A stretch of 64,000 nucleotides of DNA. Origin: Hyphomonadaceae bacterium UBA1933. GTDB taxonomy: Bacteria; Pseudomonadota; Alphaproteobacteria; Caulobacterales; Aquidulcibacteraceae. The notes beneath the pieces were generated by a model that was not told the origin of the DNA, did not search any database, and was given only the letters and a program-made list of their open reading frames with translations. The stretch covers positions 1,021,098 to 1,085,097 of the forward strand of contig DDFH01000006.1 in NCBI GenBank assembly GCA_002337085.1. Direction: 5' to 3'. Each line of letters opens with the position of its first letter. Position 1 is the first letter of the stretch. Below, one piece after another: positions 33,854 through 42,459 of the stretch. Position numbers and translations under genes: made by a program.

Positions 33854-35641
33854 ATGTTAAAGCATCTTTTAAATAACCAAAGGGGTAATACTGCAGTTTT
33901 ATTTATATTATTCGCGCCGGTCGGTATGATGATGATCGGTAGTGCGATTGATGTAAGTATTACATTCTCCTCAAAGGTTAAGTTACAAGCAGCGGTGGAC
34001 GCCGCGATATTGGATACGGCATCGCGTTACAAGAAGCCAACCGAAAGCGCTAAGGATGCCGCCGATAAGAGCTTGCAACTGTCGCTAAAAGACACTGATA
34101 TTAGTGATATTCAAACATCGTTGAATGGTGAAAAGACATCAATTGGCGATCAATTAAATTATACCGCGACCGCAAAACAGCAAACCTATTTCATGAAATA
34201 TATGGGTTTTGGCTATCTTAATGTTAAAGGTGCGGCATCGGCAATCGCGCGCTCCCAGGGGGCGGAAGTCGTATTTGTACTTGATACGACTGCATCTATG
34301 GCCGAAAACAGTAAAATCACATCATTAAAATCCGCCGTTGGTGAGGCATTAAACCTAATCCTTGATGAAGATGGTAAAAATAGTGATGGTATTAAAGTTG
34401 GCGTTGTTCCGTTTAATACACAAGTAAAAGTCGCTCCATCTGCATCATATGATTGGGTAAATTACGGCCAGGCACAAATCTATCAATATTGCGATTATTT
34501 GAAATCAGGGGTTTGGCCACAATGCCCGATTTATTGGTATAATATTGACGCTTTATGTTATGATTATGCTGCGGGCAGTGCTGATAGAAATACCTGTGAA
34601 GCAAATTCCAAAGTTTATGATAAATCATATTCGTCTGGCGTAAATTATTATTACGACCAATATGTAAAGTCATATGTGCCAAAGGGTGGCGGCGGTTATG
34701 ATGTTAGAATTCATAGAATTCTTTACACTTGGACCAATTCAACATGGACATTAACCGGAACCGATGAAACCGGCCCAAAATATGCGTGGGTTGGTGGAAC
34801 ATCATCTTTTGCCAGTGAGCAGAATCTAGACGTTCTTAATACAACAAATTTATCTGATTATAATTCAATGCCATCAGGCGGATATAAAGCAAATCCAAAG
34901 ACCGGTTGGATTTATGATGCGCGTTACAGCTCTAGTAATAAACAGCCTTATGTTAAATATGGCGATAATTGGTTTACTTCTGGCTATGGGGCAAAGGTGA
35001 TGCAAACCTATACCTATACCGCATATAATAGCGTTAAACGGCGTAAGGTTTTACCTGCTGCCCCAGATTATAGAGGGCAATGGGCAGGTTGTTTAATCGA
35101 TAGAAATCAGAATTATGATGTGCTTTCTACCCCATATACTTCGTCAAATCTAAACACCCAATATATTGCACGCCCATGCGATGATGAACCGCTCGATACC
35201 GTTATGGGGCTAACTGATGATATTGATAATGTGCGGACAAAAGTTAATGCTTTGCAGACCGCAGGTTATACCAATATCACAATTGGCATGCAGATGGGGC
35301 TAGAGGTTTTGTCAAACCCTGAACCATTTACTGGTGGTGTGGATTTTGGCGATAAAGAATATGGGAAATACATGATTTTGGTAACCGATGGTTACAATAA
35401 CAAAAACCGCTTTACCTCAACCGTGGCGGATATTGATGCAAGAACTGCCAAGGTTTGCCAAGAAGCAAAGGATAAAAAGGTAACTGTATTTGTTATTCGC
35501 CTTGAAGAGGGTAATAGTGAACTATTAAAAAGCTGCGCCACTACACCGCCATATTATTACGATCTTTCAAGTTCGACCCAATTAAAAGACACTTTGCAAA
35601 GCGTGTTTTCAAAAATCAACGAACTTAGGTTGACCAAATAA
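33854..35641 (+). CDS. TadG-like pilus-associated protein with von Willebrand A domain
   Basis: 595 residues. N-terminal TadE/TadG-type segment: NNQRGNTAVLFILFAPVGMM (membrane helix about 12-35), then a helical region to about 130. A von Willebrand factor A domain begins at about 137 with a MIDAS-like FVLDTTASMAENSK and resumes at about 505 with YMILVTDGYNN. Between these (about 200-450) lies a large Tyr/Asn/Ser/Gly-rich insertion with several Cys. It is probably an outer-surface adhesin-like pilus component. No other tad genes lie in the window, but the holdfast cluster begins next door on the opposite strand. AGGTG precedes the ATG. Confidence 0.85.
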   Translation: MLKHLLNNQRGNTAVLFILFAPVGMMMIGSAIDVSITFSSKVKLQAAVDAAILDTASRYKKPTESAKDAADKSLQLSLKDTDISDIQTSLNGEKTSIGDQLNYTATAKQQTYFMKYMGFGYLNVKGAASAIARSQGAEVVFVLDTTASMAENSKITSLKSAVGEALNLILDEDGKNSDGIKVGVVPFNTQVKVAPSASYDWVNYGQAQIYQYCDYLKSGVWPQCPIYWYNIDALCYDYAAGSADRNTCEANSKVYDKSYSSGVNYYYDQYVKSYVPKGGGGYDVRIHRILYTWTNSTWTLTGTDETGPKYAWVGGTSSFASEQNLDVLNTTNLSDYNSMPSGGYKANPKTGWIYDARYSSSNKQPYVKYGDNWFTSGYGAKVMQTYTYTAYNSVKRRKVLPAAPDYRGQWAGCLIDRNQNYDVLSTPYTSSNLNTQYIARPCDDEPLDTVMGLTDDIDNVRTKVNALQTAGYTNITIGMQMGLEVLSNPEPFTGGVDFGDKEYGKYMILVTDGYNNKNRFTSTVADIDARTAKVCQEAKDKKVTVFVIRLEEGNSELLKSCATTPPYYYDLSSSTQLKDTLQSVFSKINELRLTK

Positions 35642-35642
35642 A

Positions 35643-36422
35643 CTAATAGGTTCTGCCGCCATTTATTGAATAATTAAACCCAACAGTGATTGGTAATGCT
35701 TCGCGGATGAATTGTTGTGTAAAGAGACCCACTTCGGAAATTTTGGAACGTGGAACCCAAACAATATCAAACCTTCTTAGGCGTGGTAAATCGCTAAAGC
35801 CACCATCTTTGGCAAAAATGGTTTTAAGGTCATAGGTGCGCATGAATGGTTGCCCGCCAGCACCACGCCGCATAACGACAACATCTTCGCGTTTTGCACT
35901 ATTTAAGAAACCGCCGGCAAGGATTATTGCCTGCACGGGGTCAATTTCACCATTTATGTCGTAAATGCCGGGTTTTGCAACTTCGCCACCAACGAATAAT
36001 TTTTGCGAAACAAAGGTTTTTGGTGTTATGAAAACCTGTGGGTTACGCAATTGGCTGGCATATAGGTTCATAATTGCCTGTTTAACTTCTTCTGGCGTAC
36101 GGTCGGCAACCATTATGGACGGCAATAATGTTGGTGTAATACGACCATCAGGGGCAACAATTACAGATTTTGTAAGTTCGGGCGCGGATGGTACGCTAAT
36201 TTCAATCTCATCACCGGGGTAAAAGCGATATGAATCATCGGCTTCGGTCCAGGTTGGGAAAGGTGGGGTTTGTGGGAAATATTCCGTTGGTACTGGATCA
36301 GGGGTCGGAAAATGGCGTGCTTCTTTAGCAACCCCCTTGTACATATTGCCGGACATGCAGCCCGATAAAGTAAAAGCAGATGTTGATAAAAGCCCCAATA
36401 ATAAACTTCTGCGCTTTAACAT
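35643..36422 (-). CDS. hfsD: Holdfast polysaccharide export lipoprotein HfsD (Wza/OPX type)
   Basis: Outer-membrane export channel of a Wzx/Wzy-type pathway. 259 residues: signal peptide with lipobox LSGC (Cys about 22), Poly_export domain (about 65-150: DSYRFYPGDEIEISVPSAPE, VAPDGRITPTLLPSIMVA) and a SLBB domain (about 150-225: KLFVGGEVAKPGIYDI). Assignment to hfsD rests on its position, divergent from hfsA, and on the neighbouring hfs genes. It ends 2 bases from the convergent TadG-like gene. Confidence 0.87.
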   Translation of the reverse strand: MLKRRSLLLGLLSTSAFTLSGCMSGNMYKGVAKEARHFPTPDPVPTEYFPQTPPFPTWTEADDSYRFYPGDEIEISVPSAPELTKSVIVAPDGRITPTLLPSIMVADRTPEEVKQAIMNLYASQLRNPQVFITPKTFVSQKLFVGGEVAKPGIYDINGEIDPVQAIILAGGFLNSAKREDVVVMRRGAGGQPFMRTYDLKTIFAKDGGFSDLPRLRRFDIVWVPRSKISEVGLFTQQFIREALPITVGFNYSINGGRTY

Positions 36423-36502
36423 TTCCGACTCACAAATGAATATATCAAATTACTATCTTTATTTACCTTTTATCCCTAACAAACGGTTAATTTCTTTAAA
36501 TA

Positions 36503-36518
36503 TTAATTAGTCATTAAC
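36503..36518 (+). promoter_or_regulatory. CtrA-type box in the hfsD/hfsA divergent region
   Basis: TTAA-TTAGTCA-TTAAC matches the full CtrA consensus TTAA-N7-TTAAC. It lies 72 bases upstream of the chosen hfsA start and 81 bases from the hfsD start, so it could act on either. The AT-rich context raises the chance of a random match, but a like box is also present at the flagellar divergent region. Confidence 0.6.
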
Positions 36519-36589
36519 GATTAAAGTGCAAATCTTAACTTTAGAGAATCACATCGTTGGGAAGGACGCAAAAGGCGTCTATTAAATTT

Positions 36590-38065
36590 ATGAGCTTTAA
36601 CCGGTCAGGCACAGGAAATGATTATAAATCCTATGGCACGCGCCCGCAGCCGGGGCTTGGCGACTGGATAAAAATGCTTCTGAAAGAAGTATGGCTCATG
36701 CTTGCGATATTCTCGATAATTGCAATACTTGGCATTGCCTTTGCCATGACTATGCAGAAAAAATACACTGCCGAAGCCCGTCTTTCAGTATTGGTTGGTG
36801 ACGAATATATTTACATGTCAAATGCCGGTGCCAACGCAACAGGTGAGGGGGCGACCCCAAAACAAGAACAAATCGTTCAATCGGAAATCGAAGTTTTGAC
36901 ATCAGCACCAGTGGCAACGCGCACCGTGCAAGCAATTGGTCTTGAAAAATTATTCCCGCCCAAAGCCGATGATAAATCGGAAAAAACCCTTGATCCAGAA
37001 GCAAAATTTAATACTGGTGTTGAAAAATTGCGCCGCGAATTTGGTGCATCGTCAACCCCAAATACAACCGTTATCCACCTTTATATGAGCAATAAAGACC
37101 CACAGATGGCGGCTTTGTCGCTTAATAAAATGATTGACGAATATCTTGTGTATCGCCGTCAAGTCTTGTTTGAAAACCGCACCCCAGGCTTTCAAGAGCA
37201 AAAAGATGAATTCTCTAAACAATTGGACGTGGTTGATGGGCAGATTAATGCCTTTTTAAAAGCCAATGGGGTTTCGGATTATGAGGCAGAACGTACCGCA
37301 CTTCAAACCCTGCTTGCCAATACCCGCCAAGAATTATTAAGCACGACCACAAAATTATATGAATCAGAAGGCCGTTATAGCTCATCTTCAAGCACTTATT
37401 CGCAAATTCCATCTGAAATTAGATTGTCTTTTGAAACCGATAATTCCAAAAAACGCCTTGAATTACAGCAACAATTATCTGATCTTTTAACCCGTTATAC
37501 CGATAATGCACAGCCGGTTGTTGAAATGAAGAAACGGATTGCCGCATTAGATGGTGTGATTAATTCAGATGATGGAAGGCGTGCCGGCGTTATCCGCACT
37601 GGCCCAAATCCAGTTAAAGATTCTCTTGCCACCGATAAAGCCCGCAATCAGGCAGAGGTGCAGGCAATGCGCGAACGCCGTGATATTCTTGCCCAACAAG
37701 TTTCCCAAATTGAAGCGCGCGCAATGGCGCTTGCCGCAGTAAGACCGCAATATGAGGATTTGTTGCGTCGTAAAGCAGTGCTCGAAGATCAGGTAAAACA
37801 ATTCTCTAACCGTGAGGCAACCGCACGCGCTCAAATCGAACTTGCACAAACTTCGAGCGATAACATTCGTATTATTGAACGTGCTGTTGTTCCAACCAGG
37901 GGTAAGAGCATGAAAAAAATTGCGCTTATTGGGTCGGTATTATTTGCGGCATTTACGGCATTGCTTGCGGGCATCTTGCGGGCGTTGCTTCGTAATAATG
38001 CACCTGCGCCACGTTCTGTTGCCCGAAACCTTGGTTTACCGGTGCTTGCAACTGTTGCCAGATAA
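36590..38065 (+). CDS. hfsA: Holdfast chain-length/co-polymerase protein HfsA (Wzz/GumC type)
   Basis: Inner-membrane polysaccharide co-polymerase. 491 residues from the ATG at 36590; a TTG at 36557 is an alternative start with GGAAGG placed oddly between the two. Two membrane helices (about 30-52, LMLAIFSIIAILGIAFAM, and about 445-468, IALIGSVLFAAFTALLAGI) enclose a long periplasmic coiled-coil domain with the Wzz N-terminal block and a GNVD-like Pro/Gly region before the second helix. The cytoplasmic kinase domain is separate (next gene). First gene of the plus-strand hfsA-hfsB-hfsC set. Confidence 0.88.
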   Translation: MSFNRSGTGNDYKSYGTRPQPGLGDWIKMLLKEVWLMLAIFSIIAILGIAFAMTMQKKYTAEARLSVLVGDEYIYMSNAGANATGEGATPKQEQIVQSEIEVLTSAPVATRTVQAIGLEKLFPPKADDKSEKTLDPEAKFNTGVEKLRREFGASSTPNTTVIHLYMSNKDPQMAALSLNKMIDEYLVYRRQVLFENRTPGFQEQKDEFSKQLDVVDGQINAFLKANGVSDYEAERTALQTLLANTRQELLSTTTKLYESEGRYSSSSSTYSQIPSEIRLSFETDNSKKRLELQQQLSDLLTRYTDNAQPVVEMKKRIAALDGVINSDDGRRAGVIRTGPNPVKDSLATDKARNQAEVQAMRERRDILAQQVSQIEARAMALAAVRPQYEDLLRRKAVLEDQVKQFSNREATARAQIELAQTSSDNIRIIERAVVPTRGKSMKKIALIGSVLFAAFTALLAGILRALLRNNAPAPRSVARNLGLPVLATVAR

Positions 38066-38158
38066 TGCGTGATTAACATTTGCGACACTTGAAAATATAG
38101 TAAATCAGTTCATTAAATATCTATAATTACTTGGTGCACACAGGTAAATAGGTAGCAT

Positions 38159-38836
38159 ATGGCAGATATTGGCGATCAGTTACATAATGTTTGGGCAGCA
38201 ATAAGCGCAAATATCAGGGGTCGGGGGGCGAATGTAATGTTCATTTCCTCTAACGCCTCTGATGGTTGTGATGATATTGCCTGTGCATTTGCCAAGCTTG
38301 CCGCCAAGCGCACCGCCAAACCCGTGCTTCTGCTAGATTTGGATTTCGTCAATAATAACCAATATCACAAATTAGGCGGTGGCAAATTTAAATGGCAAGG
38401 GCCATTTGACCTTAGTATGTCGGTAAAGCCGTTTTGGCGCCTTATCCCGCATCGCCGTGAAAATGATGATACTGAAAAGAAATTATTGGTTGGTTACCGC
38501 GTTGGTAATTCAAAACTATTTGTTTCCCGCCTTCGCCAAGAAAAGGTCGAGGAAAATCAATCAATCCAAATCGGGCCTAATATAAATTATTGGAATGTCT
38601 TAAAAGGCGCGTTTGATATAAATGTGATTGATGCCCCCCCACTTGAATATTCTGCGGCTGGGCTTGCAATTGTTGCGGATATGGATGCGGTTATTTTGGT
38701 TGTTGATGCCGATGCTGACCCTGAAAATGCAATTGAATTGCGCGACAATATTCAAAAGCGCGGTGGGAATATTATTGGGGTAATTATGGTTGAAAATAAT
38801 CTATCCCAAAATGAAAAAGTTGCGGGCGCGGCATAG
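38159..38836 (+). CDS. hfsB: HfsB-like BY-kinase homologue with a degenerate P-loop
   Basis: 225 residues, cytoplasmic MinD/BY-kinase fold. The Walker A position reads SSNASDGCDDIACAFA, where active relatives have GxGK[ST]T, so the catalytic Lys and Ser/Thr are missing. The Walker A'-like strand PVLLLDLDF and the later NVIDAPPL (DTPP-type) and VILVVDADADPENA strands remain. There is no Tyr-rich C-terminal tail, so autophosphorylation is unlikely. It probably acts as a structural or regulatory partner of HfsA. AGGTAGCAT precedes the ATG. Position matches hfsB in Caulobacter. Confidence 0.8.
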   Translation: MADIGDQLHNVWAAISANIRGRGANVMFISSNASDGCDDIACAFAKLAAKRTAKPVLLLDLDFVNNNQYHKLGGGKFKWQGPFDLSMSVKPFWRLIPHRRENDDTEKKLLVGYRVGNSKLFVSRLRQEKVEENQSIQIGPNINYWNVLKGAFDINVIDAPPLEYSAAGLAIVADMDAVILVVDADADPENAIELRDNIQKRGGNIIGVIMVENNLSQNEKVAGAA

Positions 38837-38920
38837 ATTGCCTGATTATATGTCATAATATATCTAAAATAATAGAATCGTGCGAATTCACACCAATTCA
38901 GTAAATATCAATCAAATTAA

Positions 38921-40081
38921 ATGGCAAATAAACAGCAAAGACAAAACCTAAATTCCAATATTCCGTCAAATAAAATTGGCGATGATGTTTTGCTGTCACA
39001 AAATAAAAAGCAACAAGAATTGGGTTTTACCGCAGATATATTTTTCATGCTTTGCGTGTTTTTGGTTTTATCATCCGGTCTTTGGCAGGCGATTGCTTTG
39101 AAGCTTGGGTTTATGGCCCAAAACGATGTTAATATCATAAAACTATTGGTGCAATCGGCGTTATGTGCGCTTTGTTTTGTACCAATTGCGGTTTATTGGG
39201 AAAAAGTCCGCCAATTATTTGTGCCATTATTTCCGGTTGGTGTGGCTATGCTGGTGATTATATCATCTGCCATCTGGTCGGGGGAGCATGCAAATTCAAT
39301 TCGCGATGCGGTTGTTTTGCTTTTGATGTTTTGTGCAGCATTCGGCATGGTTTTGCATTTGTCGCGCTATAAATTAATTGCATTAATGACAATCGCCCTT
39401 GTGATAAGCCTTTTATTGCAATTTTTGGCACAAGCATTGGCGGGTGAATTGGGTCATTTGCATTTTCAAGATTCTGAAATGGCATTATGCCTTGCATTGT
39501 CAATTATGGCTTTTACTTATGATCGCCCATCGAAAATTTTATGGCTTATCATTGCTGCATTGGTGTTTTTGGTTGGAATAATCATTAATGAAAAACAGGT
39601 TTATATTGTTGCGATTGTTTCATTAATTGTTGCGGTAATGCACCGCCTAAGCCTTGGGATAAAGGATAGAAACTTTTATATTGCTAGCCAGTTTGTAAAT
39701 ATTATCGGCCTCTTTACAGTGTTAATATTATTTTATGGTGTTGATAGATTGGGACAAGTTTTTTATATTTTGGCACAAATGGACAGTAACTCATTAATTG
39801 GGAATGGTTTCTTGGGTGATGGGCAAACCATATTGTTAAGCTTTATGAATGGTCTTGGGCTTTTGGGTTTTATGCTTGGGCTTTTATTTCTTGCCTATAT
39901 TCTTGGCGGGGTTTTGGTAAAAACCAATAGCGGCATAGGAATGAAAATGTTTGAATTTTCACTTATTGCAATAATTTTGGGGAATAGTGGCTCTATTGCA
40001 ACCTTTGGCTTGGCGATGTTGGCATTATTCATTGCGGTTTGTTTGAATATTTTACCGTCTTCGCCAAATCGGGCTATTTAA
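38921..40081 (+). CDS. hfsC: Holdfast polymerase-like membrane protein HfsC (Wzy/O-antigen ligase type)
   Basis: 386 residues with about ten membrane helices (from about residue 35 to the C-terminus) and a charged cytoplasmic N-terminus. It resembles O-antigen ligase/Wzy-type polymerases in topology; the sequence of such proteins is poorly conserved, so the assignment rests mainly on place in the cluster. The last 8 bases overlap the end of the convergent hfsG gene, and there is no room for a separate terminator. Confidence 0.72.
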   Translation: MANKQQRQNLNSNIPSNKIGDDVLLSQNKKQQELGFTADIFFMLCVFLVLSSGLWQAIALKLGFMAQNDVNIIKLLVQSALCALCFVPIAVYWEKVRQLFVPLFPVGVAMLVIISSAIWSGEHANSIRDAVVLLLMFCAAFGMVLHLSRYKLIALMTIALVISLLLQFLAQALAGELGHLHFQDSEMALCLALSIMAFTYDRPSKILWLIIAALVFLVGIIINEKQVYIVAIVSLIVAVMHRLSLGIKDRNFYIASQFVNIIGLFTVLILFYGVDRLGQVFYILAQMDSNSLIGNGFLGDGQTILLSFMNGLGLLGFMLGLLFLAYILGGVLVKTNSGIGMKMFEFSLIAIILGNSGSIATFGLAMLALFIAVCLNILPSSPNRAI

Positions 40082-41018
40082 GTGCCTTTGCCGCCCAAAT
40101 TCCGCGCCATAGGCGTGCGGCAAAACTGCGGATTTTATCGGGCGCATTTTGACAGGTCGCAATTTGCTTAGTTAATGCCGCCAATAGTCCCAAAAATGGA
40201 AGTTTTGAAAGCAATATTGCCAATTTCGCACTTTTAACATTTGCCATTTGCGGGTGGTTTTCAAGAATATATTTGAAATTTGGCCCGGCTTTTTTCAATT
40301 TATCCAAAAGGACATTGGCATCATCAAGTCCAAGGTGGGTTGCGGTAATATCGACATGGGTGACTTTGAACCCGCTTTCATCTGCGCGTAATGCCCAATC
40401 AGTATCTTCCCAGCCCCAACCTTTAAAGCCGCAATCAAATGGCACTTTTTCCATTATGTCCCGTCGCACTAATAGGTTGGAGGTTGCAACCGCCTGCGCA
40501 CCGCGTTCTGCACGTATATTGGCTGGTTCACAATCGCTTTTTGCCGCCAATGCACGGGCAAGGCGATTTTCATTGGTTATTGGCGCTTGTTTAATTGTAT
40601 AGCCGCCATAAGTGATTTCGGGCGAATTATTTAAATGTTGAAGCCATTTGCCAATAAAATTATCATCATCCGGCAACATGTCGGAATCAAGGAAAAGAAT
40701 ATATTCACCTTGGGAATGTTTTATAAGCTGATTACGCGCAAATGATCGCCCATTGTTTGCGGCAAAATCATAATATTTCGCGGGAATTGGAAATTTTTCT
40801 ATAAAATCAGATATTTTTTTTGATAATCCAATATCGTTAGAACCATCATTAACCACGACTATTTCAACATTGCCTTTAAAGCTACCGCTTGAAACTTCGG
40901 TTAATAGGCGCGCCAAAAGTGGGGAAGGGTCGTTTTTATAAACCGGCGTAACAATAGAGATTACGGGTTTTTGCTTTGATGAAATTTCATTGCTTAAAAG
41001 GGTGAATTTATCCGACAT
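40074..41018 (-). CDS. hfsG: Holdfast glycosyltransferase HfsG (GT2 family)
   Basis: 314 residues, soluble, GT-A fold. VISIVTPVYKNDP-type start (about residue 20), nucleotide-sugar site VVVNDGSND (about 55-63), DxD in YILFLDSDMLPDDDNF (about 108-123) and the acceptor/catalytic GWGWEDTDWALRADE (about 203-217). Presumably adds sugars to the lipid-linked repeat unit. The start overlaps the hfsF stop by 11 bases. Confidence 0.87.
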   Translation of the reverse strand: MSDKFTLLSNEISSKQKPVISIVTPVYKNDPSPLLARLLTEVSSGSFKGNVEIVVVNDGSNDIGLSKKISDFIEKFPIPAKYYDFAANNGRSFARNQLIKHSQGEYILFLDSDMLPDDDNFIGKWLQHLNNSPEITYGGYTIKQAPITNENRLARALAAKSDCEPANIRAERGAQAVATSNLLVRRDIMEKVPFDCGFKGWGWEDTDWALRADESGFKVTHVDITATHLGLDDANVLLDKLKKAGPNFKYILENHPQMANVKSAKLAILLSKLPFLGLLAALTKQIATCQNAPDKIRSFAARLWRGIWAAKALK

Positions 41019-42459
41019 TTAGTTTCCCTTTTATTTTAGTGAAAATTTCAAGCGCATGTTCGCGGAAATTGGCAAAGTTTAGGATTACCGCCGCTGCGGC
41101 ATAAACAATTGCGCCGACAGTTGCTTTGACAAATAATTCAACAAAGCCGCCCAAGCGTCCAACCATCATCACCGCAAGCGCCATTAATGCACATGAAACC
41201 CCAACCTTGGCAATATCAATCCAAGGTATTGGCATTTTAATATATTTACGCCCACGCAATGCCAAGATTACCATTCCAATAAAATAGGCAATAATGGTTG
41301 ACCATGCCGCACCCATAATTCCCATTTTCGGCAAAAGTATGATATTTAAAATCATGTTTAAAATTGCGGGAATGGTCATGATTATTGCGCGTTCAAATAC
41401 TTTGCGCGAAATTACAAAGGCATCAGAGAAATAATCACTTAGACCCCAAAACAACGCCCCAGCGGCAATATATGGTGTAATTTGTGCCGCAGGTTCGCGC
41501 AATGATTCACCAATTAAAATATCGGCAAGTGGTTTGGCAACCAATGCAATGCCAACCGCCGCCGGCATGCCAATTGCCACCCGCAGGTTACAGCTATTAA
41601 TGGCGGCAATTTTAAAATCTTCTTTTGTTCCCTTTTCAAAGGCAGAAACCAAAAGCGGAAAGCCAACCCCCGTAATATAAACAAATAGAATATCTAAAAT
41701 TCGTGCGGCAATTTGATACCCCGCCGAATAAACCCCAACCGCTGCATCATCGAGAAAATATGCAATAAAATATCGATCCCCAACCGATAACGCAGTTGCC
41801 AATAATAAACCGCCCGAAATACCCCACCCAAAATGGAAATATTCTTTAGCGAGTTTTATTTCAAACTTACCGCCATCTGAAAGCTTCTTTAAAAATGGCC
41901 CTTCGATTACAAGTGCCATCATAGCGGCAACCATTGTGGCGATGAATGGCCCTTCTTCTTTAAGGTTCAGCCAAACCACAAATACCGCAGTTAATGCAAA
42001 ACCCGCCAATGTATTAAAAGTTTCAACCATTGAATAATGCGTGGATTCAAGGTTCATACGGCGGGTTTCAAGTGCGATTTTTAAAAGCGAGCGCACAATT
42101 GAACCGCCAAAGGCAGCCGCCAATGCCAGTTTTACATTCATATCACCAGGATAAAATAATGTTACCAAAATTCCCAAAATTACAAATAATGCGGCATTAA
42201 AAGTAAAGGCAACAATCAGGGTCTTGAAATGGTTGTTTATTTGCCCATCGGCTTCGGCGCGGGCGTAAAAACGTGCGGCTGCTGCCTCGGCCCAATTCAT
42301 AACGATATAATGGGCAATGGTCATTGTGGTGAAGATTAATGAAAACCGACCATATTCGGCATCTGTTAGAAGGCGCGTTAAAATTGCCACTGTCCCAAAG
42401 CTTGCAATAGCTTGGGCGATATTTGGCATTAAATAAGCAATTAAGTGCTTCTTCAGCAT
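41008..42459 (-). CDS. hfsF: Holdfast polysaccharide flippase HfsF (Wzx type)
   Basis: MATE/MOP-like flippase moving undecaprenyl-linked repeat units across the inner membrane. 483 residues from the ATG at 42459, which overlaps the hfsE stop as TAATG; the longer frame upstream would overlap hfsE by 70 bases and is rejected. About 12-14 membrane helices. Starts LKKHLIAYLMPNIAQAIASF. Sits between hfsE and hfsG, as in Caulobacter. Confidence 0.88.
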   Translation of the reverse strand: MLKKHLIAYLMPNIAQAIASFGTVAILTRLLTDAEYGRFSLIFTTMTIAHYIVMNWAEAAAARFYARAEADGQINNHFKTLIVAFTFNAALFVILGILVTLFYPGDMNVKLALAAAFGGSIVRSLLKIALETRRMNLESTHYSMVETFNTLAGFALTAVFVVWLNLKEEGPFIATMVAAMMALVIEGPFLKKLSDGGKFEIKLAKEYFHFGWGISGGLLLATALSVGDRYFIAYFLDDAAVGVYSAGYQIAARILDILFVYITGVGFPLLVSAFEKGTKEDFKIAAINSCNLRVAIGMPAAVGIALVAKPLADILIGESLREPAAQITPYIAAGALFWGLSDYFSDAFVISRKVFERAIIMTIPAILNMILNIILLPKMGIMGAAWSTIIAYFIGMVILALRGRKYIKMPIPWIDIAKVGVSCALMALAVMMVGRLGGFVELFVKATVGAIVYAAAAVILNFANFREHALEIFTKIKGKLNVG

